From Favolaschia claudopus (Eukaryota > Basidiomycota > Agaricomycetes > Agaricales > Mycenaceae): a DNA stretch of 64,000 bases. Below, piece after piece: positions 51,536 through 62,181 of this stretch. Below the pieces are notes generated by a model that was not told where the DNA came from, ran no database searches, and saw only the letters and a program-made list of their open reading frames with translations. Within the stretch, counting starts at the first letter, position 1. Every line of letters starts with the position of its first letter. The position numbers were made by a program, and so were the translations under genes. The stretch is from the NCBI GenBank assembly GCA_037176885.1, contig JAWWNJ010000074.1, forward strand, positions 124,001 through 188,000, given 5' to 3'.

Positions 51536-54500
51536 TGTCGGCTCCTCCAGTTGCTCCTCCTGGTCACAAAATTTGCAAGTGCGCTCAATGCATCAAACAC
51601 TCTCCCCACGGAAAGCCTGTGTCTTGCGCACTTATACGCGGCATCATTCAAGCAACAACACGGCCCTAGCTCCCTTTCCGAAAGATCTCACACTAAACTC
51701 GTCGGATACACGTCTTCCGCGTCCGCCAAATGAATCTAGTCACAATCGTCCACGAAAACGACGCAAAACCGTCACCGGGAGCTCTATACCATCAGGAAGC
51801 GAATCAGGAGATGATTTCGAGGTAAAATTCAATGTATTCCATTGTATCTACTTGTTACAAATGCGAGAAATATATCCCAGTTCCGCGCTTCACCAGATCG
51901 TGACACTGAATCACCCCCCACCATTAGATCAAGAAACTGCTCTTCGCAACTGTTCAGCGTCGCCGATTTCCTTTCCAAACTCTCCAGACCCTCCGTTACA
52001 TCCTCTTCCTCCGCCTGTTATTACTCTCGACAATCTGAAAATTCAGCAAGGGTTCATTGATGCCCTCAAATCTGCCCGCCTCGATGACCAGGACCTCGAT
52101 CCTGACGTTTTGTTTCGGCTGCGTAATCCGATTCAAGAGGTCCCTCAAATCGATGCGGATACCCAGCTATCCATCGAAAACTACATCTCACTTGAGCACG
52201 CATCGGAAAGAGCCTACGCCAGCGTCTGCAAGAATATCATGCGACGCTTTCCTGATTGCGAGCTTCTCTCGCTCTATCGCGTGAAGAAGAAAATTGAAGA
52301 ACTCACGGGCGTTGTCTGTATTCCTGCGGATATGTGCCAAAAATCTTGCGTCGCATTCACCGGACCATATAAAGATCTTGATAACTGCCCAGGATGTGGA
52401 GAGTCGCGTTGGGATCCTATCCGACTCGCTAGCAGCGATGGCCAGAACAAAGTCCCCCGCCAAACCTTTCTCACATTCCCTGTTGGTCCGCAAATTCAGG
52501 CACTCTGGCGCAGCGAGGAGGGAGCAAAGATGATGCGCTACCGCACCGAGAAAACCGCCGAGATTCTGCGCGAAGTGGAAGAGAACGATGGCATTCTCCA
52601 GACGTATGATGATTTATTCTCCGGCCAAGAGTACCTCCAAGCTGTCGTCGATGGAACAATCAAGGAGAAAGATACAATCCTCATGTTCTCTGTCGACGGC
52701 GCACAGCTTTATGCGATGAAGGAGTCGGATTGTTGGTTTTATTTGTGGATCATTTGCGACCCTCGGCCGGACGTTCGCTACAAGAAAAGGCGCATCATTC
52801 CCGGTGGCAGCGTTCCTGGCCCAAACAAGCCTAAAAACCTATCTTCCTTCCTTTTCCCCCGGTCTACATCATTTGTCTGCGCTCATGCGTGAAGGTCTCC
52901 TCATCTGGGATGCCATTGATAAACAAATTCATCGCTCTTTTCTTTTCTCTATCTTGGAAACAGCCGACGGACCCGCGATGGCCGAAATCGCTGCATTGAC
53001 TGGGCACATGGGAGCCTACGGCTGTCGACAGTTTTGCCCGGTAAAAGGCCGTCGGAGACCTGGTGGAAATCACTATTACCCAGCGCATCTCAAACCTCTC
53101 GATTCCGACGTTGAAGGCTGCAATCATGCAGATGTTGATGTTACCCACCTCCCGACAGTCAATGTCTCCGAATATTCAAAGTGCCTCCACACTCTCATGT
53201 CGTCGAAATCCACTGCAGAGTACGAGAAAAGAGATACAGGCGTCTCAGAGCCCAGCATATCCAGTGGGTTGCCCTCCGCGCGCATGTTTCCAGTCCCGCG
53301 ATGTTTCTGCTCTGACTCGATGCATCTTTACGCACTAAATCTTCCCGACCTTTTCATGTCTCTCTGGCGCGGCACCATGCAATGTGATCCCGAGGATGAT
53401 AAGAAGACGTGGGATTGGGCAGTTTTAACGGGCGAAGTATGGGAGGCGCATGGCAAGACAGTTGCCGATGCTGCCAAGCATCTTCCGGGATGCTTTGACA
53501 AGCCTCCGGGAAATCCTGCTGAGAAGATGAATAGCGGCTACAAAGCGCAAGAGTATTTGACGTACCTCTACGTCTTAGGTCCAGCACTTCTCCGAAACAT
53601 CCTCCCCGCAAGCTAACGCGCGCTATTCGACTCATCTGGGGTCGGAAAATTCCTCTCGTTAACTACATTGAAGCTCATGATCTCTTCGTTTCTGCGGTAA
53701 CAGAGTCTATTACCAGCGGAAGACTTGTCGTCTCCACTTCTGTCGACAAAGCATTCACGCTTTGCTTCATGCAGTACCCGAAGCTTTTCGCGTTGGTCCG
53801 AGTGGATACCGCAGCCAATTTCCCATGGAACGCACAATCGGGAACTTGGGTGAAGAAATTAACCAGCATTCGAGGGTGTATGCACATATTGCGCAATGTT
53901 GCTATCGTCGGTGTCAGCTGAATGCACTGACAATACTAATTCCTTCCCTACTGCCCGACCAGACATTGCCGCAGGGCTCCGAAGATCTTGGCAATGGATT
54001 CATCCTCCTCCGAGCACGCGATGAATATTCTCAAATTGTTGGCGGGAAATATGGGGATTCAATTCGAGACTACCTTGAGGACGCAGAGGGTGTGGCAGCA
54101 GACGATGGATGGCAGCCTCGAGTTGCGCGATGGGCTCGCATGCGACTACCAAATGGACAGATTGTCCGGTCCGTGTGGAAAGATGACCGAACTCAGGATT
54201 GCTCGGAATATCAAAGTAAGATTTACTTCGCGCTGCATCATGATGATATTCAACTTCTCACATGTTTACAGTACATCGCCGAAGATGAAAGCACACTTTA
54301 TGGTGAAGTACAGTTTTTTTTCCAAGCAAGTGTCAACGGCGATGAGAAAACTCTGGCCCTCATTTCCGTTTATTCTCCCCCAAATGCGGCACTCCTCGAA
54401 AAATCTTTTCAGACTGTCGCGGAATGCAACTACTTTGGCGATGATAATCTCCAGGTTATCAGCATCCTGCAAATAGAAGCCGGGGTTGGAATGATCCCAG

Positions 54501-54595
54501 TTGATGATACCGGGAAATATTTCGTCGCAGAGAAGCTTGGGTTGGAGCTTGAAAGCATGGCCGGTGCACTGGAGGACGACATGAACACAGAGTAG
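51536..54595 (+). pseudogene. Tnp2-family (Plavaka/CACTA-like) transposase
   Basis: Starts near 51536 (MSAPPVAPPGHKICKCAQCI) and ends at 54595. Domain order is as in fungal Tnp2 proteins. An N-terminal Cys region is followed by a zinc-ribbon-like DNCPGCGESRWD and RQTFLTFPVGPQIQALWRSE. The catalytic core contains DTILMFSVDGAQLYAMKESD and SALMREGLLIWDA. Next come ALTGHMGAYGCRQFCPVKGR, FCSDSMHLYALNLPDLFMSL, QFPMERTIGNLGEEINQ and a C-terminal GEVQFFFQASV block. At least five frame changes are visible: near 51620, an extra C in a C-run at about 52858, near 53590, near 53850-53870 where frames are rejoined, and near 54185. An intron lies at about 54210-54271. This copy is inactive. Confidence 0.85.
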
Positions 54596-54748
54596 ATTTT
54601 TTTGTCGTTGAAAAAAGTGTTGTAACTGTCTACTTATATGGTCTTACCTCTTCGTCTCGGTCCTTTTCTAAGTTTTCCTATCACGGCACGTTAATCACGT
54701 GGGCGCGTCTCTCCTTCCTTCCCTCCATCTCGCTGGCGCGACAATCGC

Positions 54749-57483
54749 TCTCAACGCCTTGGAACGACCAACTTTGGGCCGGGATGCTACCCACATCTCC
54801 CATAGAGACATTTGCGCCTGACTCAGACCTCTTTTCTCCGGATTTTTCTTCGCTCTTTGCAAACAGCCAGGCAGGCCGCCTTCTCGTTGCAACAACCCAC
54901 TCAGAATGGTCTCTATGGATCTGTCCCCGCCACAGATAATTCGTTCTTTTCCTTGGAATATGCCTTGGGAATCATCGCTTGCATCTTCGGTATGTACATG
55001 GCCGCCGTTTCTGAGTTCAGCTTTTCTGACCTTCCCCAGCTCACTACTGCATCCCATAACGATCTCTGCAATGTCAACGCTACCTATACCAATCTTTTTC
55101 ATGCTTTCACTGTGGCGAAGGAGCAGCTTTCAACTCTACAGTGTGTTGTCGGCTTCTTTCTCTAGCGCTGTCAATGACTAGGCTCCCCAGAGTTGCTTTC
55201 AATACTCTCTCTAAATCCGTAACACAATCAAGATCGGAAGCTTCTACCTCGCCTCTTTCAACTTCGCTCTCTACCGAACTCGCAGATCGTAAAGACCCAA
55301 GGCTCAGCAAAATCCGCTTCTGGGATCGTCAGGCGTGGAATAATTCCGGGAAAGGAGGCAAGAAACTGACTAGGTTCAATTAGACATCTGCGCCCCGAGG
55401 AAATAAACGCATGGCAGCCGATATCAACGTTATGACTAACTACATAGAAAAGGAGGATCGATCGATCATCTCTGGCAAAGAGGCTCAAGAGATGCGCGCC
55501 ACTCAGCTTGTAATCTACCGCGACACACAGCGCGCCTGTCCGGAAGATCTCCCGAAGACTTGGGGCGCCGCCTCCCTTGCCGTCATCACTTATCACCGAG
55601 CGCACATGTACGCCGCTCATCCCATTCTTCGACTTTGCTCGGGTCACTGGAAGGTGGAACGACTCGCAACGCAGACATATTCTAGCTGGTATAGCAAAAA
55701 TGTCGCGAAGAAGGCGAAGGGAGTTGGGCAAGGTATCTGCACCTGCATCTGTACATTCTCTGTGGCTTCTCCGGATCCTGTCAGCGACGACGACCACGAC
55801 GAAGACGAGGACGACGATGCTGACGACGACCGCGATGATCCAACCACTCACACTGCCTCCGCCTCTGTTCCTTCACGCTCCGCTTCTGCTGCTCCCTCCT
55901 CGGAATCTGCTTCCTCTTCGTCTTCCTTGCCCTCCTCCGCTCCTCGACATGCACGCAAACGAGCCCGAAGTAACTCATTTATCCCTTCTCGCCAGCCTCA
56001 AAAGCGGCGCATGACCTCGCCTGGTGCAGATCTGCCTGATGCTAGCAACCCCGCAACACCGCTCACATCAAGAATGGACGACGACACCGAAATCACCGCA
56101 CCGTCTCTCCTACCACCTGCCCCTCCATCTTCAGCTCCGCCCGTAGCACTTACACTCGCTCCTGCTCCTCTATCCCCACCCCCCGGCCCTGCTCCGCCAT
56201 CTCCGCCTGCGCCTCTACCTCCGCTTACCGCGTCTGCTTTTCTATCTCCACCTCCCGCGCCTGCACCTCTGCCCGCTGCCATAACTGCCCCTGCTTCACC
56301 ACCGCTACCTCAATTGGAAAATCCTACCCTACTCGGCATGACCAAAAGTAACCGGAATTGTAGAATTTATATAGGAATTTCAATAGTCAACCAGCTTTGA
56401 TGGGTCCAGCTCTTATCTATAGCATGTTCTCTCTGACTTGCATGACATAGACACCGATTGAAACATCGGACAGCCAGAGAAATATTCGAAATTCAGAAAT
56501 TTCCCAATTTGGCAATATCTGCGTTTTTAAAATAGCAAGGGGTCAATGAGTACTTGAAAAATGGGATTTAGGTCTTATGATAATGTACATGAAATGCCAG
56601 AATTTAGCATCCTAGTCTCCACCTTTTGTGAGACGTTAAAAACTGGGCATAATGTTCAACCATCATAACATATATAATTGCAATTCAAATAGACGCACAA
56701 CAAAGAGCACAGTGGACCCAAACTACTTTATATGCAACAGCATATACTTCTACCATGATTACAGTACCAGCGGTTCTGTGTGCTAGCTTGCCATATATAG
56801 GCAATTTGTGATTCCGGTTACTTTTAGTCATACCGAGTAGCCGCTCATTCTGCGAGCACTTCACCGCCCGCCGCCGATGTACGTCGATTTCAAGCTGTGA
56901 TGACACCCTCTCATATAGCTGCAGACATCTACGAAACAAGCAACGACACTCAAAAACCCTCTGTAGGTTTCACGTCTACCTAAATCATGTAGTATCTGAT
57001 CCGACGACGCAGAGATGTTTTATATGGTCCACCAAAGGGACCTCAGCTCGAAGCGAAGCGCTTCGAGCCGTCAAAGGTCAGTCTATCAGCTTGCGCGAGG
57101 TACACTTACCTCATCTCCGGCGACGGCGACATCAGCGCCACCCTCGACTTCTTCGAAGAAAGCCAAGAAACGACTGAATAAAAGTACTCGTTGAGTCCAG
57201 AGTACGTGTTCATTGTGTCGAAATATACCACCTAGTCACATCTGCTTCAGAATGCTTTTCTACGGCGACTACCTGAAGAACAACACAGCTGTAACGTCCG
57301 AGGAATTCAATGTAATCTATGGAGGTTTGTCCGAGACGGAGCGTACGGTATGATTTTACTTCTTTCAATCATGTCTCCGCATCTCTAACCCACATTTTGT
57401 CAAGAAATGGACTACTCTTAGTGCCGAGCGCAACAGCGCCAAGAAGGCCGCCAAAGCTGCGTCTTCGGCGGCCGCCCAAACTG
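54749..57483 (+). pseudogene. Gene C, accessory protein of the Tnp2 element
   Basis: Function is unknown. Segments: TSPIETFAPDSDLFSPDFSS, a hydrophobic part, KDPRLSKIRFWDRQAWNNSG (stop codon at about 55381, then open again), then TYHRAHMYAAHPILRLCSGH and WKVERLATQTYSSWYSKN. An Asp-rich stretch, an RKRAR nuclear-localisation-like motif and a long Pro-rich region follow. The C-terminal exons at 57250-57348 and 57406-57483 give LFYGDYLKNNTAVTSEEFNV and KWTTLSAERNSAKKAAKAAS, which resemble an HMG-box-like helix set. I recall GHWK-type proteins as common and unassigned in Agaricomycetes. It is interrupted by the MITE at 56332-56837. Lying between the same TIRs as the transposase, it may be a DNA-binding helper, by analogy with plant TnpA. 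Confidence 0.5.
56332..56837. mobile_element. TA-TSD MITE inside gene C
   Basis: TIR CTCGGCATGACCAAAAGTAA(CCGGAAT) and complement, TA at 56330-56331 and 56838-56839. Same family as 33033-33560. Removing it and one TA joins CCT ACC C to TA GCC GCT in frame. The host ORF then stays open for about 140 nt more, to about 56981, which verifies the ends. Confidence 0.92.
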
Positions 57484-58138
57484 TACGTGTTCCCTTTGTC
57501 TTGTATCATGCAGTGTACTGACATCGATCATGATATCACAGATCTCTCAGAACGAACAGAAGTACGTCGCTTACCGTATTTTCTCGTCGTAAAACTGACA
57601 TGTATCAGCTGATACAGGATATTCATTGCAACGTACTCAAGTTTCTGAAGTCGGATCACAGCAACAACTTAAACCAGAACAGGTCCGAGCTCTTTTATTC
57701 ACATTAAAATATTCTGATCGTCGACACTAGTTCAAATAAATACTCGAGGCATCGCACTTATCTCCTGGTCAGTAATCTGCCGTCTTAAATCAATTTTCTT
57801 CGCGCTAACGTGCCTTATCCTTGGCTTAGATTTTTTTTCAACGAAGCGGAATGGATCGAATGAACGGACTGTTATAAGGAAGGCTACTGGGGGTGGGATA
57901 CGGGGCGGAATATCGGGTGGTCGTGGGGGCGGGATGCGGCGCAGGTAGTATTAGCAGCTCGATATAGCTCGATATGCAATTTACCTGGCTCGCGTTGTTC
58001 GAACAAAATCGTCGAGCCAGATCGAGTAATCGGCCACATTTAAAGTCATATCGAGTCGGTTCGATATGGCTTCCTCTCGCTCGACGAGGCTCGATCTTGG
58101 CTCGATCTGGCTGCCTGGACTTTTCACTGGGAACGTTT

Positions 58139-59210
58139 ATGCCCATTCAACTGCTGGAAGGTCCTCAGCGCGATACAGTTGCGATACAGGAACGCCTCGC
58201 CAACCACGTGACCATTGTGCGCGAGTCGGAATCTACCTCCTCCTTCAGCGCTCTCCTCCTCCAGGCAGTTACGCCATCGCTCAAGGAGCTGTCTGCGAAA
58301 TCCGAGGCTCAGAACAAGGCCATTGCGTCGCTCTCAAAGGAAGTCGCCTCTTTCAAAGCGGAGAAAGCCCTTTCGTACGCCGCGGTGGCCGCTGCTGCCG
58401 CCAAGCCCTCCGCTCCCCCCGTTCCCAAACCTAAGCCGCCTCCACTTCCGGCTCCTAGTGATGAGCGCATTCTGGTTCGCTTTGACGGTGATGTCCCGCC
58501 CCTCTTTGGCCCGTCTTACCCGGAAATCATTGCCACTGTCAATAAACACCTCGCTTCCTTGTCCCTCCCTAGCCTACTCTTTGCAAAGAAGCAAAGCAGC
58601 ACCAGCATCTTTCTTGTACCTGGATCTGCGGCAGCTACTGCCGTACTCAGCAAGGAGTGGTCTCGCTGGGGTCCTGTGATCTTTCCTGGCGGCCGCATTG
58701 CGCCGGTAGCGTTACATGGCCACCTTCAGGTGAACGGAGTGCCGTTTGATGAGGTCGCAGACATGGGAGAGTTGAAGTGCCAGTTTGAGATCCAGAATCC
58801 AGAACTGGTCCCGGTCACTGGTCTCCCAGCCTGGGTCAATCGCCGCCGCCATCGTGGCCAGCGGGCGTAAGCCAAAGCTTGCCGGTTCTGTGTACTTCCT
58901 TCTCCAATCACGAGAAAAGGTTGATCTTGCTCTCTCACGCGGCCGCATCATCCTGTGTTCCACTGGTCCCACCGTCGCCCGTGGCTTCCCTCATCTCCGC
59001 ATCTCCCAGTGCTGGGGATGTCACAAATACGGACACACCAAGGCTCGATGCAATGTCAAGAAGCCATCTTGCGGAGTATGTGCGAAGCCCTTGGCGGATC
59101 ATCCTCACGGTGATGCCTCTCAATGTTCTGGCCCTGTGGAATGCCTCAATTGTGGTGGAAAGCACCGCGCAGATTCGTATACCTGTCCACGTCTGTCGGA
59201 AAAATCCTAG
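58139..59210 (+). pseudogene. LINE ORF1 (gag-like) with CCHC knuckles
   Basis: Starts MPIQLLEGPQRDTVAIQERL at 58139. A coiled-coil region (LKELSAKSEAQNKAIASLSK), a Pro/Ala linker, and an RNA-binding-like domain (RILVRFDGDVPPLFGPSYPE) follow. After a one-base frameshift near 58830 come CWGCHKYGHTKARC, CGVCAKPLADHPHGDASQC and CLNCGGKHRADSYTC. Three clustered knuckles at the ORF1 C terminus are typical of Tad1/I-group non-LTR elements in fungi. No ORF2 with endonuclease or RT follows, so the element is truncated. The Tnp2 transposon inserted right at its start codon. Confidence 0.8.
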
Positions 59211-59346
59211 ACCGCTTGTAGTGGCCTGTAAGCCGGTACAAGCCGCCATAAGCCGATAATCATTTGGGGGATTGCAGCGCATAGGTGTAGACCACTCAAG
59301 CGCGTACAATCCGTGATAATCCCTCCCGGGGATTATATGTATATAA

Positions 59347-59484
59347 GGCTCCATTCGGTTGCGTCACTTCGGAGCACTTGACGTCACTTAAGAGTATTTC
59401 TCACCAAAAGTTTGGCGTGGAATTTTTCCCAAGTGCTCCAAAGTGACGCTAAGTGACGCTAAGACACGACAGCCGAATGGAGCC
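59347..59484. mobile_element. PIF/Harbinger-type (Tourist-like) MITE, TSD TAA
   Basis: TIR GGCTCCATTCGG and complement, with TAA at 59344-59346 and 59485-59487. A 3-bp TWA duplication and GGC start are the signature of Harbinger MITEs. Internal repeats AAGTGACGCT/GTGACG are present. Confidence 0.88.
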
Positions 59485-59575
59485 TAAGCCATTATTGTAC
59501 ATTACGACGCAATTCAAGCCATTATCCAAGAATATCAGTTCATTTCGGCTACATAATGTACATGGATTGAGTTTT

Positions 59576-61345
59576 CTAGCGGCGTACAGCTGCACGCCTA
59601 GGGGCGGCTGAACGAGACTGATCCCGAGCATTTCTGCGACGAGTCTGAGGCGGTGTGCCGTTGTCCGGGCCCTCCGTGCGACGCCGAACGCGGGGAGGTT
59701 GCGGAGTGGGCGTACTGGAATCGGTCGAATCCCTGCGCCTGCGACGAGGGCTGGGGCTCTTACCCTAACAGACTCGTGTAAGCGTTGTAAGTATGATACC
59801 ATAAGTATAATGCTTAATGCTTACCGGGTCTTGTTCGCCCTCGCTGTTATCGTTTTCATCTTCGCCGGCGTGATCCTGTCGGCTCAGTAAGTCGTGAACA
59901 TCAATGAAAAGGAGGACGTACGGCAGGCGAACTCTCACGCGACGGAGCGTTGTTGAAGGCATCTAAAACCGACTCCATTTCGTCATCATCACCACCTCGT
60001 GCGGCCCCGTCATCGTTGTCGGCGTCGGGAAAGAGGATGTCGTCCCAGTATTTGAGGAGGTCAATGACCCAGGCCTTCTTGCTTGTGAGAGCTTTGCGCA
60101 GCTGCTCCACGTAGGCCATGTGGCGCTGGACATAATTGATGTCGGTCTGATCGCCGCGTCGCTGGAATTTTGTATCCGCAGAGTAGAGCCAAATGGCCTG
60201 AAAAAGCTGATGAGCAAACGAATGAAGAACGATGAGACAAACATACGAGGACAGCGGCGTTGGCGATGGCACCAGTAGAGGTGCGAGAGTTGTGGTGGAT
60301 TCTCTGCACGCACTGCGCCTGAGGCTGGTGAGGACGACCTTCGAGCAGCCCATCGGCGCCGTCGGGACCACGCAAGATGCAGGCATAAATCTGTAACGAT
60401 CGCCATAAGCGGAAGAAAACAATTATACGTATCAACACGCACCTTAAGAAGTAAAGGGTTCCGGAAGAGATGGTCGACGTCAAGTTCCCCGTCAAACTGG
60501 TCGTAGAGGATTGGCGCCTTGAATGCGGAGTAGAAGGCTTCTTTGGTCTCGGTGGCGGCGACAGAGCCCACGCGATCTTTAAAATGCTCGAAACGGTCGC
60601 TGGCAGTGGCAAAGTGTTTGAGTTCATCCGCGGCGCTGAGATGAGCCAGGCTGGCATGGCGTATGCGGTGAACGGCGGCAGAGCGCTGGCCTCCCATGCC
60701 ATCCACAAACTATAATAAAGCATGGTTTAGAAAGATCAAGGAAAATTAAACCACCACGCACTGCATCGCCGACCCATTCCTGGGTACGCCGAGATCGAGC
60801 ATCGTTGGGGAGCAAGCGGAGAAGGTCTTGGATCTGGGCCTGAACATGGGTGGTCTTGGAGTTGAACTCTGTGGCGTAGTCGAACTCGTCTTCGGCTTCG
60901 TTGGTCCAGATATCCACCTCGTCGATGAAGAAGGCGGCTTCGTTGACAGCAAAGCGGCGACCAGCCTTTCGAACGCGTTCCTCAAGGGAAGACGGGTTGT
61001 CGACGGAGTCGTCGGCGTCGTCTGCGCGATGAAAGCGCTTACGACGCCTGCGATTCTTGGTCGGAACGACTTGGTTGGAAAGGTCGGCGATTTCGCTATC
61101 CTTGGCGGAAACGACGTCTTCGGCCTCATTGAGAAGCACCTGGAGATCCTCGCGCAGCTGAAGTAGGTTGAGTAACCGCTGCACGTTAAAGAAAAAAACA
61201 GAACGCGCACCCCGCGTATATCCTGATCACTCTTGCTCGGGGTGATTTGTTGGAAAACATTGAGGATATTGGCCAAAGGTCCCTGCGTGTGGGGACGCTC
61301 CGGCGTGGTGGGTTCTTCACTATCAATGCGCCGACGTGGAGGCAT
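59576..61345 (-). CDS. Type A accessory gene, apparently complete
   Basis: Seven or more exons keep frame through GT-AG introns of about 45-60 nt. The protein starts MPPRRRIDSEEPTTPERPHT (Met at 61345), followed by a leucine-rich coiled coil (LQLREDLQVLLNEAEDVVSA) and a basic NRRRRKRFHR stretch. Then come RRTQEWVGDA, FVDGMGGQRSAAVHRIRHAS, ILRGPDGADGLLEGRPHQPQ, AIWLYSADTKFQRRGDQTDI and LLKYWDDILFPDADNDDGAA. An acidic exon (DHAGEDENDNSEGEQDP) and a basic Ser/Arg tail (KSPSPRRRRRDSTDSS) end at the stop 59576-59578. No catalytic motif is seen. The coiled coil and the basic and acidic tails suggest a nuclear, oligomerising, nucleic-acid-binding protein; this is inference. It lies next to a type B gene and a Plavaka transposase, as in the remnant at 4.5-7.9 kb. 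Confidence 0.6.
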
Positions 61346-61930
61346 GAGAAATAGAATGTGGGGGTTGATAGAAGAGAAGAGGGCGCACCTGGTTGCCTTT
61401 AAGTCCCAAGGCCCCACTCGCCCCACACGACCGCTTGTGGCTATGATGTCATCATGTAGACTTCGGAATTAAGGGTAGCGTTGTCGTCGCCGGAGGGTAG
61501 GTTGTTGTTGAGTCGTGCAGAGACACAGGTGTCGTCGCTGGTGGTCGTGGTCAAGAGAGAAGAGGTGGTGTGACGATGTGACATTGTGATGATTTGCTAT
61601 CAAACGCTCATTCTCAGTACTCGACTCAAGTCTCGCGCCTCGCAAACCTCGCTTCCAACCCATCTAGTTTCTCCAGCAGTAGATCCAGGCCGTTATCTAG
61701 GTTGTCCAAGACCCTGTCTGAAACCAGGGCTGACTCGATGTTGCCTAACGGTGAATCTGGACCGACACATTTGTCCACCATCAATCTCCTGCGTTTTCGC
61801 GGCCTGTCTGCTCTGGGGGAATACGGCTTTCGATTCGCTAGAAACTATTAATCAGAGATTGCATTTATTCAATATAAATCATTCACGCACCCGTCTGACT
61901 AGTACTCTCATCGGACTGAAGATTCAAGTT

Positions 61931-62146
61931 TTAAGTTTCCCGACGCAGGCGACGCTTGGCTCTTCGTTCCGCTCGGATTTTCAATCTTTTAGCTTCTCTC
62001 TCGGGTTCTGAGTCTGAGACATGAGTGACTTCTGAACTTTGGCGGTGAAGTCTGCGCGGAAGGATCGGTGGTGAATAGCGAGGAGGAATTAGCGCCAAGT
62101 CGGTGGTGGAGCCAATGACGTCAATTACAGTTACGGTCTCGTGCAT
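61931..62146 (-). CDS. Type B accessory gene, short copy (SDSEPER motif)
   Basis: The 71-codon frame from Met at 62146 reads MHETVTVIDVIGSTTDLALI, a Pro-rich stretch, then HVSDSEPER and a basic RLKIRAERRAKRRLRRE tail, stopping at 61931. It shares HVSDSEPER and the following basic region with the gene at 7189-7917. It lacks that gene's coiled-coil exon, so it is either truncated or spliced to an exon I could not place. The start codon is 35 nt from the divergent transposase start. Confidence 0.5.
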   Translation of the reverse strand: MHETVTVIDVIGSTTDLALIPPRYSPPILPRRLHRQSSEVTHVSDSEPEREAKRLKIRAERRAKRRLRRET

Positions 62147-62181
62147 TCCGTTTTCTCTCCCTTTCCTTCCACACCTTCACG
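62147..62181. promoter_or_regulatory. Very short divergent intergenic region
   Basis: Only 35 bp separate the start codons of the type B gene (-) and the Plavaka transposase (+). The sequence is C/T-rich on the + strand (TTTTCTCTCCCTTTCC), typical of fungal pyrimidine tracts near transcription starts. A shared bidirectional promoter is inferred. Confidence 0.4.

Larger units (their letters stand above)
51353..58133 (+). mobile_element. Plavaka/Tnp2-type DNA transposon with complete ends
   Basis: The ends CCCAGTGAAAAGTCCAGGCA...GATCGAGCC and complement face inward. They are flanked by the 9-bp direct repeat CGTTTATGC at 51344-51352 and 58134-58142. Subterminal copies of TCGAGCC/GATCTGGCTCGA crowd both ends, as in CACTA-like elements whose helper protein binds such arrays. 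The element contains a Tnp2-family transposase and a second gene. The tips are asymmetric by one base, so exact ends are good to 1-2 nt. It sits at the start of a LINE ORF1. The 9-bp duplication is longer than the 2-3 bp of plant CACTA elements. Confidence 0.8.

Noticed and set aside
55998..56282. Gly/Ala-rich minus-strand ORF
   Set aside because: Complement of the Pro-rich region of gene C; no independent support.
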